Shown in pieces: positions 24,106-33,471 of a DNA stretch of 33,471 nt (position 1 is its first letter; every line of letters begins with the position of its first letter). Source of the stretch: Comamonadaceae bacterium. Its GTDB lineage: Bacteria; Pseudomonadota; Gammaproteobacteria; Burkholderiales; Burkholderiaceae_C. A program made the position numbers and the translations under genes. Below the pieces are notes generated by a model. That model worked only from the letters and a program-made list of their open reading frames with translations, did not search any database and was not told the DNA's origin. The DNA is taken from the NCBI GenBank assembly GCA_947451385.1, contig CANFYZ010000039.1, positions 1-33,471 of the forward strand, in the 5' to 3' direction.

Positions 24106-25403
24106 GCGCGACCTCCGCGCATCATTTGTTTGTTTTCAGCGTCAATGCGCAAAACGATGGCGATGGCCACCAAATTGAGCAAAATCGCCGAGCCACCGTA
24201 GCTCATCAAAGGCAAGGTCAAACCTTTGGTGGGCAGCGCGCCCAAATTCACGCCCATGTTGATAAAGGACTGGAAACCAATCCAAATGCCCACACCCTGG
24301 GCCACCAAACCGGCAAACACCCTGTCGAGCGCAATCGCTTGCCGGCCAATTACCATGATGCGACGGCTTAACCACAAAAACAAAGAGATCACGCTCAGCA
24401 CGCCGATCAAACCAAACTCTTCTCCAATCACGGCCAGCAAAAAGTCGGTATGCGCTTCTGGCAACCAATGCAGCTTCTCCACACTGCCACCCAGCCCAAC
24501 GCCAAAAATCTCGCCTCGACCAATGGCAATCAAGGAGTGCGATAACTGGTAGCCTTTGCCCAGCGCGTGTTTCATATCCCAGGGATCGAGGTAGGCAAAA
24601 ATCCGCTCACGACGCCACTCTGAGGTCATGATGATCATGGCGAAGATCATGACCAACACGCCCAAAATTAAAAAGAACATCCGGGCATTCACACCGCCCA
24701 AAAACAAGATGCCCATGGCGATGATGGCGATCACCAAGAAGGCCCCCATGTCGGGCTCGGCCAGCAACAAAATCCCTGCCAACGCAACCGCTGTGCCGAT
24801 CGGCAAGACCGCGCGGAAGAATCGCTCTTTCACATCCATTTTGCGCACCATGTAGTCGGCTGCATAAATGATGACCGCCAGTTTGGCAAATTCAGAAGGC
24901 TGGAAATTCATGATGCCCAGTGAAATCCAACGCCGCGCACCATTCACGCCTTTGCCCACATGGGGTATCAACACCGCCAGCAGCAGCAGCAAGGACACCA
25001 CAAACAAGGGGCGCGCGATTTTTTCCCAGGTTTCCATGGGCACCTGAAAAGCGAGTAAGGCCACGGCAAAGCCGATCGCAATCGACACCACATGGCGAAA
25101 CAGAAAATGCGTCTGCGTGTAGCGCGCAAATTTGGGGTTGTCAGGCATGGCGATGGAGGCGGAATAGACCATCACCATGCCCCACATCAGCAAGGCCACC
25201 ACCACCCACACCAAGGCTTGGTCAATCCCTTGCAATTTACCCACTGCAGGGCCGGTGCGGGCGTAATCGTAGTTGCCCAAATTAACCGGTAACGCCCCTT
25301 CGGCGGCCGGTGGCGAACCCATCCAACCCCCGGTCAAACCATACAAGGCGCTGGCCCATTGGGTTGCCAGGTGGCGCATCATGTTGGGCTGTATGGCGTT
25401 CAT
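24102..25403 (-). CDS. ftsW: Septal peptidoglycan polymerase FtsW (SEDS family)
   Basis: FtsW polymerises lipid II at the septum as partner of FtsI. From the ATG at 25403 ([16 protein letters not shown]) the protein has 433 residues. An N-terminal cytoplasmic extension of about 58 residues precedes the first of about ten membrane segments. SEDS signatures are [61 protein letters not shown] with the catalytic Asp, and [12 protein letters not shown]. The start overlaps the murD stop (ATGA); its stop overlaps murG. The frame is open further upstream but lies inside murD. Confidence 0.97.
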   Translation of the reverse strand: MNAIQPNMMRHLATQWASALYGLTGGWMGSPPAAEGALPVNLGNYDYARTGPAVGKLQGIDQALVWVVVALLMWGMVMVYSASIAMPDNPKFARYTQTHFLFRHVVSIAIGFAVALLAFQVPMETWEKIARPLFVVSLLLLLAVLIPHVGKGVNGARRWISLGIMNFQPSEFAKLAVIIYAADYMVRKMDVKERFFRAVLPIGTAVALAGILLLAEPDMGAFLVIAIIAMGILFLGGVNARMFFLILGVLVMIFAMIIMTSEWRRERIFAYLDPWDMKHALGKGYQLSHSLIAIGRGEIFGVGLGGSVEKLHWLPEAHTDFLLAVIGEEFGLIGVLSVISLFLWLSRRIMVIGRQAIALDRVFAGLVAQGVGIWIGFQSFINMGVNLGALPTKGLTLPLMSYGGSAILLNLVAIAIVLRIDAENKQMMRGGRA

Positions 25404-26914
25404 GCCAGCGCCTCCAACACCACGCCGGCACCTTCGGCCAAGGTCGCCACCGCTTGGCAAAAGACCTGTGCGCGGTGCTCATAATTCTGGAACATGTCAA
25501 AGCTGGCACACGCTGGCGACAGCAAAACGGCATCGCCCGCTTGCGCTGCGGCACTGGCCTTTTGAACCGCATCCGGCATGGTGTGTGCATCGATCAAAGG
25601 CACACCCGTATTTTGCAAATGCTGCCGAATGGCCGGGGCGTCCTGACCGATCAAGACCACCGCACGCGCATAAGTTGACACAGGCTGAACCAACGGAGCA
25701 AAGTCTTGTCCTTTGCCTTCCCCACCCAAAATCACCACCACCCGGCGGTCCAACCCCAGGCCTTGCAGCGCCGCTACAGTGGCGCCCACATTGGTGCCTT
25801 TGCTGTCATCGAAATATTCAACTTGGTGGATGACGCCCACCGATTCGACCCGGTGCGGCTCACCGCGGTATTCGCGCAGACCGAACAAAATCGGCGCCAA
25901 AGCACAACCCGCGCTGCACGCCAGGGCCAAAGCCGCCAGGGCATTGACCGCGTTGTGACGGCCAAAAATACGCAAGACATCGGCTGGTATCAAGCGCTGA
26001 ATGTGCAATTCCTCGACTTCGCCTTTGCGCAGTTTGCTTGTTTCGTCTGCTTCCAAGGCGCGCACCAGCCAGGCCATCCCGTTCTGCATTTCGATGCCAA
26101 AATCGCCAGGGCGCAGCGGCATCCCCGCACCGAAGGTGACATGCCGACGCTGCAGAGGTTTTTGCAATTTCACGCGCACCGGTTCGGGCAACATGGCCAT
26201 CACCGCGGCGTCGTCGCGGTTCAAGACCATCAAAGCCTTTTGAGCAAAAATCCGGGCCTTGGCCTGCGCATAAGCGGCCATGCTGCCATGCCAGTCGAGA
26301 TGATCTTGACTGAGATTGAGCACGGTGGCTGCAGTGGGCTCAAACGCGCCGGCATGCTCTAACTGAAAGCTAGACAACTCCAGCACCCAGACTTCGGGCA
26401 AGTCATGGTCGATGGCCAAAGCCAAGGTATCGAGCAAGGTCGGACCGATATTGCCCGCCACTTGCACCGTTTTGCCAGCGCGCGCCACCAACTGACCGGT
26501 CAATGAGGTCACCGTGGTCTTGCCGTTGGTGCCCGTGATGGCCAAGACTTGCGGGGCATAGCCGCGCTCGGCCTGCAGGTCTTGCAGGGCTTGTGCAAAC
26601 AAACTCAATTCCCCGCCCACCCACAAACCATTGGCACGGGCGGCATTCAAGACCGGCGCTGTGACCTCTGGCGACAGGCCGGGGCTGGTGAACACCGCGC
26701 GAATCGGCGTGCCTTCGATCAAGTCTGCAGTCAAAGCCCCACCCACAAATTGGACGTTAGGCAATTCCCGCTGCAGCACCGGCAACTGAGGCGGATCGGT
26801 GCGTGTATCGGCCACGCGGACCTGGGCCCCAAAGCGCGCGCACCAGCGCGCCATGGCCATCCCGGAAGCGCCGAGACCGAGGATGAGGATGGATTGGCCT
26901 TGAAGTTGCAGCAT
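25400..26914 (-). CDS. murD: UDP-N-acetylmuramoyl-L-alanine--D-glutamate ligase
   Basis: MurD adds D-glutamate to UDP-MurNAc-L-Ala. At 504 residues it is longer than the 438 of E. coli. Extra sequence is visible in the middle domain between [27 protein letters not shown] and [15 protein letters not shown] (about 20 residues, charged, [19 protein letters not shown]...), and in other loops. Core motifs are intact: [27 protein letters not shown] (ATP loop 128-133), [34 protein letters not shown] and [22 protein letters not shown]. It starts 3 nt after mraY and its stop overlaps ftsW. Confidence 0.97.
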   Translation of the reverse strand: MLQLQGQSILILGLGASGMAMARWCARFGAQVRVADTRTDPPQLPVLQRELPNVQFVGGALTADLIEGTPIRAVFTSPGLSPEVTAPVLNAARANGLWVGGELSLFAQALQDLQAERGYAPQVLAITGTNGKTTVTSLTGQLVARAGKTVQVAGNIGPTLLDTLALAIDHDLPEVWVLELSSFQLEHAGAFEPTAATVLNLSQDHLDWHGSMAAYAQAKARIFAQKALMVLNRDDAAVMAMLPEPVRVKLQKPLQRRHVTFGAGMPLRPGDFGIEMQNGMAWLVRALEADETSKLRKGEVEELHIQRLIPADVLRIFGRHNAVNALAALALACSAGCALAPILFGLREYRGEPHRVESVGVIHQVEYFDDSKGTNVGATVAALQGLGLDRRVVVILGGEGKGQDFAPLVQPVSTYARAVVLIGQDAPAIRQHLQNTGVPLIDAHTMPDAVQKASAAAQAGDAVLLSPACASFDMFQNYEHRAQVFCQAVATLAEGAGVVLEALA

Positions 26915-26917
26915 GAC

Positions 26918-28096
26918 TTATCTCAGCTTCAAGGTCGACAAACCCACCAAACACAGCAACATGGTGATGATCCAAAACCGAACCACGACCTGGGTTTCTT
27001 TCCACCCGCTTTTTTCAAAGTGGTGATGCAATGGGGCCATCTTCAAAATGCGCCGCCCTGTGCCAAATTTTTTCTTGGTGTACTTGAAGTAGCTCACCTG
27101 CAGCATGACGGACACAGCCTCGACCACAAAAATGCCGCCCATGATGGCGAGCACAATTTCTTGCCGCACGATCACAGCGATGGTGCCCAACGCGGCGCCC
27201 AAGGCCAAGGCACCCACGTCGCCCATGAAGACTTGCGCGGGGTAGGTGTTGAACCATAAAAATGCCAATCCTGCGCCCGCCATGGCGGCGCAAAAGATCA
27301 TCAACTCGCCAGAGCCAGGAATGTAGGGAAAGATCAAATACTTGGAGTACACCGAACTGCCGGTGACGTAGGCAAAGACGCCTAAGGCCGACCCCACCAT
27401 GACGACAGGCATGATGGCCAGTCCGTCCAGGCCGTCGGTCAAATTCACGGCATTGCTGGAGCCCACGATGACCAAATAGGTCAGCACCACAAAACCAAGC
27501 ACCCCCAGCGGATAGCTGACCTCTTTGAAGAAGGGCAAGAACAAACCGGCCTTGGGCGGCAAACTGACATCAAAGCCGGAAATCACCCATTTGAAAAACA
27601 GATCCAGCACCCGCATATTCGAGTTCTCGGAAATACTGAACACCAGATACAAAGCCGCCAAGACACCGATCAACGACTGCCAGAAATACTTTTCGCGTGA
27701 ACGCATGCCCTCCGGGTCCTTGTTCACCACTTTGCGCCAGTCATCGACCCAGCCAATGGCACCAAAGCCCAACGTCACCAACAGTACGATCCAGACAAAC
27801 CGGTTGGACAGGTCAAACCAGAGCAAGGTGGACAGGGCGATGCACAACAATATCAACACGCCGCCCATGGTCGGGGTGCCGCTTTTGGCCAAATGGCTTT
27901 GCATGCCATAGCCGCGCACGGGTTGTCCAATTTTCAGCGACGTCAATTGGCGGATGACCCATGGGCCGGCGACCAAACCCATCAACAAGGAAGTCATCGC
28001 CGCCATCACGGCACGGAACGTGATGTATTGAAAAACACGCAAAAAACCCCACTCGGGCGACAGCGTTTGCAACCATTGCGCCAAACTAAGCAGCAT
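26918..28096 (-). CDS. mraY: Phospho-N-acetylmuramoyl-pentapeptide transferase
   Basis: MraY moves phospho-MurNAc-pentapeptide onto undecaprenyl phosphate, giving lipid I. The 392-residue protein has about ten membrane helices; E. coli MraY has 360, the difference lying partly in a loop ([29 protein letters not shown]). Motifs: [58 protein letters not shown] and the cytoplasmic [19 protein letters not shown] 28096 lies inside the end of murF (11-nt overlap) and the stop is 3 nt before murD. Confidence 0.98.
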   Translation of the reverse strand: MLLSLAQWLQTLSPEWGFLRVFQYITFRAVMAAMTSLLMGLVAGPWVIRQLTSLKIGQPVRGYGMQSHLAKSGTPTMGGVLILLCIALSTLLWFDLSNRFVWIVLLVTLGFGAIGWVDDWRKVVNKDPEGMRSREKYFWQSLIGVLAALYLVFSISENSNMRVLDLFFKWVISGFDVSLPPKAGLFLPFFKEVSYPLGVLGFVVLTYLVIVGSSNAVNLTDGLDGLAIMPVVMVGSALGVFAYVTGSSVYSKYLIFPYIPGSGELMIFCAAMAGAGLAFLWFNTYPAQVFMGDVGALALGAALGTIAVIVRQEIVLAIMGGIFVVEAVSVMLQVSYFKYTKKKFGTGRRILKMAPLHHHFEKSGWKETQVVVRFWIITMLLCLVGLSTLKLR

Positions 28097-29507
28097 GTTT
28101 GAGTTCTCCTCGATGCTGTGTCTGTGCGTTCAAAATATCCAGCACACGCTCCATCTTCATGAAGCGCGAGCCTTTGACCAAAACACTGTTGAACTGAGGC
28201 AGCACGCCCAAGATATGCGCTTGTAAGGAGGCCATGTCTTCAAAGTGCTCACCGCCTTGAAAAGCCTGGGTGGTGTTGACACTCATCTGGCCCAGGGTCA
28301 GGACTTGCGTCAGACCTTGTGATCGTGCGTATGCGCCTACTTCGGCATGAAACTCGGGTCCTTGGTCACCCACTTCGCCCATATCGCCCAACACCAGCAA
28401 CTGAGGGCCAGGCAATTCAGACAGCACATCGATGGCTGCGCGAACCGAATCGGGGTTGGCGTTGTAGGTGTCATCGACCACCGTCAAGGCATGCACGCCT
28501 TGCGGCATAAGCACTTGCAATGCCAAGGCGCGCGAGCGGCCTTTGACCGGCTCAAATGCATTCAAACCTTGCACAATGGCCTCAACGGGCACACCTGCAG
28601 ACAGGGCGGCCGCAGCCGCAGCCAGCGCATTTTTCACGTTGTGGCGCCCAGCCACATGAACGCGGCACGGCTTGCACAAAGCCGATGTGCGCAATTCAAA
28701 ATGCCAAGCCCCATTGACCCACTGCGGCTGACTGCTAAAGACATCGCCTGCGCCCAGACCGAAGGTCATGACCGCGCGAGCGTCCGCGAGGGTTTGCCAT
28801 AAATGGGTGTAGTCATCGTCCACAGGGAAGACCGCGCGGCCACTGACGGGCAGCAAGCTGATGACCGCGCCGTTTTCACGTGCCACGGCTTCGACCGTGC
28901 CCATGTATTCTTGGTGTTCACGCTGCGCGTTGTTCACCAAGGCCACCGTGGCTTGGGTCATTTGTGCCAGGTAGGCGATCTCGCCCGGATGGTTCATGCC
29001 CAACTCGACCACGGCAATTTTGTGGTGCGAACGCAAGTTCAATAAAGTGAGTGGCACGCCAATGTCGTTATTCAAATTACCTTGGGTCGCCAAACTGGCT
29101 TTCGGCTGGGCACACTGCAAAATACTGGCCAACATTTGCGTCACCGTGGTTTTGCCGTTGCTGCCGGTGACCGCAATCAAGGGCAATTCAAATTGCTGGC
29201 GCCAGCCTGCGGCCAACTGACCCAAAGCCAAACGCGTATCTGACACCACCACGGCAGGCATGCCGATCGCTTGGGCTTGAGCGCGACCCGAGGATTCGCA
29301 CAACACGGCCACCGCGCCCATGGCCTGGGCCTGTGGAATGAACTGCGCGCCGTCAAAACGCTCACCGCGCAAGGCCACAAACAAATCACCAGCACGCAAG
29401 GTACGGGTATCGGTGTGCACACGCTGAACTTGGACCTCACCCTCGCCTTGCAGGACGGCGCCGGACAGCCAAGGCAGTAACGTATTCAGCGACAATTGCA
29501 TGCCCAT
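28086..29507 (-). CDS. murF: UDP-N-acetylmuramoyl-tripeptide--D-alanyl-D-alanine ligase
   Basis: MurF adds D-Ala-D-Ala to UDP-MurNAc-tripeptide, the last cytoplasmic step of peptide assembly. The 473 residues show [23 protein letters not shown] (UDP-binding domain), [16 protein letters not shown] (ATP loop 115-120), [29 protein letters not shown] and [17 protein letters not shown]. The ATG at 29507 overlaps the murE stop by one base (TAATG). A second ATG two codons on (29501) is also possible. Its end covers the mraY start by 11 nt. Confidence 0.97.
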   Translation of the reverse strand: MGMQLSLNTLLPWLSGAVLQGEGEVQVQRVHTDTRTLRAGDLFVALRGERFDGAQFIPQAQAMGAVAVLCESSGRAQAQAIGMPAVVVSDTRLALGQLAAGWRQQFELPLIAVTGSNGKTTVTQMLASILQCAQPKASLATQGNLNNDIGVPLTLLNLRSHHKIAVVELGMNHPGEIAYLAQMTQATVALVNNAQREHQEYMGTVEAVARENGAVISLLPVSGRAVFPVDDDYTHLWQTLADARAVMTFGLGAGDVFSSQPQWVNGAWHFELRTSALCKPCRVHVAGRHNVKNALAAAAAALSAGVPVEAIVQGLNAFEPVKGRSRALALQVLMPQGVHALTVVDDTYNANPDSVRAAIDVLSELPGPQLLVLGDMGEVGDQGPEFHAEVGAYARSQGLTQVLTLGQMSVNTTQAFQGGEHFEDMASLQAHILGVLPQFNSVLVKGSRFMKMERVLDILNAQTQHRGELKHAA

Positions 29508-31015
29508 TACGCGCCCTCTCCAGCTTGCAAAGCAGCCAAGCGCTGTAACACACGTTGTGCATGTTCGATGTCAGAGAAAGGGTGTCGAACCCCGCCGATA
29601 TCTTGGTAGTCTTCATGCCCTTTTCCGGCGATCAAAACGACATCGGACGGACCGGCTTCAGACAAAATTTTCTCAATCGCCAGGGCGCGGTCGACGATCA
29701 CCCGCGCATCCAAGGGGTTGCGCATGCCCAAGGACATTTGCTCCAAAATATGCACCGGATCTTCGGACCGTGGGTTGTCGCTGGTCAGGACCACCTGATC
29801 GGCCACCTGCTCGGCGGCACGGGTCATCAAAGGCCGTTTAGACGGGTCGCGATCACCCCCGCATCCCATCACACACCACAATTGTCCATGGCGTTGGGTC
29901 GCCACATTTTTCAAGGCTTGCAAAGCCTTGGCTACGGCATCGGGGGTGTGGGCATAGTCCACCACGGCCATTGGCAAATTACCGCCCGCAACGGGAATCA
30001 TTTGCATGCGACCGGGAACCGGCGAGAGTTGCGCACAGGCTGTGACCGCTGCTTTCAAGTCGTAACCCACCGCGCGCAAGACCGCAATCACTCCCAACAG
30101 ATTGTCGATATTGAATTCACCAATCACCGCCGTCTGAAGGGATTCGGTCTGCTCGCCTTCCCTGATTTCCAATGCCAATCCGGCATGCACCGACAGCACT
30201 TGACGTGCCTGCAAGCGACCTGCACCGCCGAAGCGAGAACAAGTCCAGATATCCAAACTCTTATCTTGCAACGACTGCGCCAACTCAGCGCCAAACGGAT
30301 CCTCAATATTGATCACGCAAGACTGCAAACCTGCCCAGCTGAATAACCGCGCCTTGGCCTGACCATAGGCCGCCATGTCGCCGTGGTAGTCCAAATGGTC
30401 TTGCGTCAAGTTGGTAAATACGGCCACACGCACCTGCGTGCCATCCAAGCGGTGCTCTTCAATGCCGATAGACGACGCCTCCATGGCCACATAGCTCACT
30501 TGCTGATCCGCAAAAGTACGCAATTGGCTTTGCAGCAAGACGGCGTCGGGGGTGGTCATGCCGGTGGATGCCAAAGCCGACACCACGCCCGTGCCCAAGG
30601 TGCCAATCACCGCACAAGCGTCTTGGCCCTTCAAATGGTTCAAGGCTTGCGCTAACCACCAGGTGGTGGAGGTTTTGCCGTTGGTGCCGGTGACCGCAAT
30701 CAGTCCGAGACATTCGCTAGGGGACGCGTAAAACGTGTTCGCAATCCACCCCGCATGGGCCTTGAGTTGGTCGTAGCAGGCGACGTCAGGGGAGTCACCC
30801 AAGTCCAAATTTTCCAGACCTTGTTTTTCAACGACGCAGGCCGCAGCGCCTTGCGCACGCGCCAGTGAAACGAACAAACGACCATCGGCCGATGCGCCGG
30901 ACCAGGCCAGGAAGCCATCTCCCGGTTGCACCAGTCGACTGTCCGTCTGCAATTGCCCCGTCACGCGCTGGCGCAGCCAGTCGGCGACTTCATGGGGGGT
31001 GCGCAGTTCCAGCAT
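29507..31015 (-). CDS. murE: UDP-N-acetylmuramoyl-L-alanyl-D-glutamate--2,6-diaminopimelate ligase
   Basis: MurE adds the third stem-peptide residue. The protein has 502 residues with TDSRLVQPGDGFLAWSG, AVTGTNGKTSTTWWL (ATP loop 110-115), MEASSIGIEEHRLDG, TNLTQDHLDYHGDM, the carbamylated-lysine segment YGQAKARLF (K221) and VVDYAHTPDAVAKAL. DNPR at 413-416 is the motif of enzymes that accept meso-diaminopimelate rather than lysine, consistent with Mpl and a gram-negative wall. ATG 31015 shares one base with the ftsI stop (TGATG), and its stop overlaps murF by one base. Confidence 0.98.
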   Translation of the reverse strand: MLELRTPHEVADWLRQRVTGQLQTDSRLVQPGDGFLAWSGASADGRLFVSLARAQGAAACVVEKQGLENLDLGDSPDVACYDQLKAHAGWIANTFYASPSECLGLIAVTGTNGKTSTTWWLAQALNHLKGQDACAVIGTLGTGVVSALASTGMTTPDAVLLQSQLRTFADQQVSYVAMEASSIGIEEHRLDGTQVRVAVFTNLTQDHLDYHGDMAAYGQAKARLFSWAGLQSCVINIEDPFGAELAQSLQDKSLDIWTCSRFGGAGRLQARQVLSVHAGLALEIREGEQTESLQTAVIGEFNIDNLLGVIAVLRAVGYDLKAAVTACAQLSPVPGRMQMIPVAGGNLPMAVVDYAHTPDAVAKALQALKNVATQRHGQLWCVMGCGGDRDPSKRPLMTRAAEQVADQVVLTSDNPRSEDPVHILEQMSLGMRNPLDARVIVDRALAIEKILSEAGPSDVVLIAGKGHEDYQDIGGVRHPFSDIEHAQRVLQRLAALQAGEGA

Positions 31016-32751
31016 CAGAAAGACTCCTCTACGGCCTGGACCGAAGTCTGTGGCTTGACTGACATATCGGGCTGAACACCCATGAGACGCAGCGTTTGTT
31101 GCACGGTTTCGCTGAACACCGGTGCAGCCACATCGCCACCGAAATAACGGCCATTGCTGGGTTCATCGATCATCACCGCGACAACGATCCGAGGCTTATC
31201 AATGGGCGCCAGGCCAACAAAAAATCCTCGGTACTTTTTGCCGGCGTAACCTTTGCCTTCTTGTTTGTGGGCCGTGCCGGTTTTTCCGCCCACCGAATAA
31301 CCAATGGTTTGTGCTTTCGGCGCGGTGCCGCCGGGTGCGGCGGCCATGTTCAGCATCTTGCGCACCACCAAGGCGTTTTCGGGGCTGATGACGCGCACGC
31401 CGACGCCAGGTTGATTGACTTTCATGAGGCTGGCGGGAATGACTTCGCCATCATGGGAAAACAAGGTGTAGGCCCGGGCCAACTGAAACAAACTGGTCGA
31501 CAAACCGTAGCCATAGCTCATGGTGGCTTGCTCAATCGGACGCCAGGTTTTGTAGGGCCGCAAGCGGCCGCTGACCACCCCCGGGAAAGGCACTTGGGGC
31601 TTTTGCCCAAAGCCCACCTGGGTGTACATCTCCCACATGTCGCGCGGTGGCATTTGCAAGGCAATCTTGACGGTGCCAATGTTGCTGGACTTTTGAATCA
31701 CCTCATTCACGGTCAAGGTGCCATGGGCATGCGAATCCGAGATGGTGGAGCCTGAAATGGTCAAATGTCCGCCCGAGGTGTCGATGCGGGTTTCAGGTTT
31801 GACAATCCCCTTCTCCAACGCCAAAGAAATCACGATCGGTTTCATGGTCGAGCCGGGCTCGAAGGTGTCGGTCAACGCGCGATTGCGCAACTGCTCGCCA
31901 CTCAAATTGATCCGCTTGGCCGGCGAGTAACTGGGGTAATTGGCCAGCGCCAGCACTTCACCCGTCTGGGCATCCAGCACCACCACGCTGCCGGCTTTGG
32001 CTTTGTTTTCGAGTACCGCATCACGCAATTTTTGATAGGCAAAAAATTGCACTTTGTTGTCAATACTCAGCTGCAGATCTTCGCCATCCACGGGCTGCAC
32101 GGCGTCACCCACATCTTCGACCACACGGCCCAAACGGTCCTTGATGACGCGGCGCGAGCCCTGCCGACCGGCCAATTGTTTTTGGAACATCAGCTCCATG
32201 CCTTCTTGGCCGACGTCCTCCACATTGGTAAAGCCCACAATGTGGGCGGCCGCTTCACCCTCGGGGTAAAGGCGCTTGTATTCTTTGATCGAATACACAC
32301 CCTTGATGTCCAAAGCCAGGATGTCTTTCACCACCGACTCGTCCAATTGCCTCTTGAGCCAGACGAAAGTCTTGTCCTCGTTGGCCAACTTCTTCTCTAA
32401 ATCTCCCGGCGCCATTTCCAGCAATTGCGCCAAACGGGCCAATTTGGCAGGGTTGCGCTCCAGATCCTCCGGGTTGGCCCAGATACTAGGCGCGGGTACG
32501 CTGGAAGCCAAAAGCAAACCATTGCGGTCCAAGATTCGTCCGCGGCTGGCGGGTAAGGCCAGGGTGCGCGCAAAACGCACTTCACCCTGTCGCTTGAAAA
32601 AAGCGTTTTCAATCACCTGAACATAGGCGGCACGCACAGCCAGTCCGGCAAAAGCGATGGCGATCGTCGCGACAATCAATTTGCTGCGCCAAACCGGCGT
32701 TTTGCTGGTCAGCAATGGGCTCGAGCTGAGCTGCACGCTGCGACTGCTCAT
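31015..32751 (-). CDS. ftsI: Septal peptidoglycan transpeptidase FtsI (PBP3)
   Basis: FtsI cross-links septal peptidoglycan together with FtsW. The 578-residue class B penicillin-binding protein has a short basic tail, a transmembrane helix (about 23-44), a dimerisation/pedestal domain starting RGRILDRNGLLLASS, and a transpeptidase domain. The active-site motifs are S301-TMK304 (EPGSTMKP), SSN at 355-357 and KTGT at 490-493. Start and stop overlap neighbours: ATGA with ftsL, TGATG with murE. No odd residues are seen in the three motifs. Confidence 0.98.
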   Translation of the reverse strand: MSSRSVQLSSSPLLTSKTPVWRSKLIVATIAIAFAGLAVRAAYVQVIENAFFKRQGEVRFARTLALPASRGRILDRNGLLLASSVPAPSIWANPEDLERNPAKLARLAQLLEMAPGDLEKKLANEDKTFVWLKRQLDESVVKDILALDIKGVYSIKEYKRLYPEGEAAAHIVGFTNVEDVGQEGMELMFQKQLAGRQGSRRVIKDRLGRVVEDVGDAVQPVDGEDLQLSIDNKVQFFAYQKLRDAVLENKAKAGSVVVLDAQTGEVLALANYPSYSPAKRINLSGEQLRNRALTDTFEPGSTMKPIVISLALEKGIVKPETRIDTSGGHLTISGSTISDSHAHGTLTVNEVIQKSSNIGTVKIALQMPPRDMWEMYTQVGFGQKPQVPFPGVVSGRLRPYKTWRPIEQATMSYGYGLSTSLFQLARAYTLFSHDGEVIPASLMKVNQPGVGVRVISPENALVVRKMLNMAAAPGGTAPKAQTIGYSVGGKTGTAHKQEGKGYAGKKYRGFFVGLAPIDKPRIVVAVMIDEPSNGRYFGGDVAAPVFSETVQQTLRLMGVQPDMSVKPQTSVQAVEESF

Positions 32752-33050
32752 CGCGATGCCTCCCTCAATGCTGGGGCTGCAGCGCCGCCCGGTGCCGCTA
32801 CATATTGCGTGATGCCCGGCGGCGGATTGCGCATCTGCAATTGCTGGCGCGCCAACTGCTCGACGCGCAGCGGCGTGGCCTGGGCACGGCGCTCAACGGT
32901 CAAGCGCTCGAGTTCCATGTCCAAGCGCGCAGCCTCTTTCATGGCCTTTTCATGCTCAACAAACAGGCGGCGCGTTTCATATTGGCTGTGCACCAAGACC
33001 ATGGCACTGGCCACCACCGCCGCCAGCAAGCAGATGCTCAAGCGCATCAT
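32748..33050 (-). CDS. ftsL: Cell division protein FtsL
   Basis: FtsL is a small bitopic protein that forms a coiled-coil complex with FtsB and FtsQ and activates FtsWI. The 100 residues fit: a transmembrane helix close to the N-terminus (about 4-21), then a heptad-like helix (about 26-72, [21 protein letters not shown] onward) and a Pro/Ala-rich tail. It is identified by topology, size and position between rsmH and ftsI, as its sequence is poorly conserved. The start is ATG at 33050, overlapping the rsmH stop (ATGA), or the next codon, also ATG. Its stop overlaps ftsI. Confidence 0.92.
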   Translation of the reverse strand: MMRLSICLLAAVVASAMVLVHSQYETRRLFVEHEKAMKEAARLDMELERLTVERRAQATPLRVEQLARQQLQMRNPPPGITQYVAAPGGAAAPALREASR

Positions 33051-33471
33051 GCCGCCACCTCTGTACGCTCTGCCACCCGCATGATGGCGCTGCGCGAACG
33101 GGGGTTCCCAGCCACCTCGGCTGCCGAAGGCCGAATTCGCTCCAGCGCCTTGAGCCGCATGGGCACAGGCGGTGCAAATGGCGTGCGCCGGTCGTACACC
33201 TCTTTGGCATGCTTGGCAATGAACTGCTTGACGATGCGGTCTTCCAATGAATGGAAACTGATGACCACCAAACGGCCGCCGGGCTTGAGCACTTTCAAAC
33301 TGGCTGCTAGCGCTTGTTCGAGCTCTTCAAGCTCGGCGTTGATGAAAATCCGAAAAGCCTGAAATGTCCGCGTTGCAGGGTTCTGGCCCTGCTCGCGGGT
33401 TTTGACCGTACCAGCCACGAGCCCGGCCAAATCGGTGGTGGTTGAAATTGGGCCCCGTTCTTGTCGGCGAG
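33047..33471 (-). CDS. rsmH: 16S rRNA (cytosine-1402-N4)-methyltransferase, C-terminal part (5' end outside window)
   Basis: RsmH (MraW) methylates N4 of C1402 in the ribosomal P site. About 140 C-terminal residues are visible, running off the right edge. The segment reads [14 protein letters not shown], then [48 protein letters not shown] and a basic end, [27 protein letters not shown], all typical of the family's C-terminal half. The stop overlaps the ftsL start by 4 nt. It is the first visible gene of the dcw cluster; mraZ would be expected upstream but is outside the window. Confidence 0.97.
   Translation of the reverse strand, partial: RRQERGPISTTTDLAGLVAGTVKTREQGQNPATRTFQAFRIFINAELEELEQALAASLKVLKPGGRLVVISFHSLEDRIVKQFIAKHAKEVYDRRTPFAPPVPMRLKALERIRPSAAEVAGNPRSRSAIMRVAERTEVAA

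Noticed and set aside
1..33471. Defence system, prophage, insertion sequence or biosynthetic cluster
   Set aside because: I read every large frame on both strands; all convincing genes are core functions, with no transposase, integrase, inverted-repeat ends or tRNA-linked attachment site.

Overview
The window reads as a chromosomal core segment of a betaproteobacterium of the order Burkholderiales, most likely family Comamonadaceae. This is inferred from moderately high GC, the protein flavours (beta-type RuvC, long FtsW N-terminus, an H1-like Lys/Ala-rich tail, an RNB-domain ribonuclease preceding mtgA) and the classical division/cell-wall gene order. I see no mobile element, CRISPR array, tRNA or rRNA, and no gap over 300 bases without a gene.

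Layout. 1-419 (+): the 3' end of a histone H1-like gene built from 69-bp tandem repeats, ending at a bidirectional terminator. 495-4111 (-): accB-accC-prmA and a zinc-ribbon DUF3426 membrane protein. 4247-5402 (-): a TlpA-like thioredoxin and a conserved protein of unknown function, divergent from mpl (5451-6839, +). 6866-8152 (-): DAHP synthase preceded by a Phe/Tyr-rich leader peptide and an attenuator. 8209-10911 (-): tldD and rodA. 10954-14981 (+): a YqiA-like esterase, an RNB ribonuclease, mtgA and ruvC. 15015-17162 (-): an MFS exporter and lpxC. 17246-33471 (-): the dcw cluster, read right to left as rsmH (partial)-ftsL-ftsI-murE-murF-mraY-murD-ftsW-murG-murC-ddlB-ftsQ-ftsA-ftsZ.

How it works together. 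Most of the window serves the envelope. MurC-F, Ddl, MraY and MurG make lipid II. FtsW/FtsI, RodA and MtgA polymerise it. FtsQ/L/A/Z drive the divisome, Mpl recycles murein tripeptide, and LpxC and AccBC commit carbon to lipid A and fatty acids. MurE carries the DNPR motif expected for meso-diaminopimelate, matching Mpl.

Most interesting signals. (1) An apparent transcription attenuator for the DAHP synthase gene: a 23-codon leader with FYFYFGF, a terminator, and a competing antiterminator arm inside the leader ORF. (2) Eight starts that are not behind another same-strand gene, or that follow a terminator, have a -10-like hexamer only 6-8 nt before the start codon. Most have no Shine-Dalgarno, as expected for leaderless mRNAs. 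Internal operon genes, ftsZ and the DAHP synthase use normal Shine-Dalgarno sites or stop-start overlaps. (3) A symmetric back-to-back promoter between rodA and the esterase gene.
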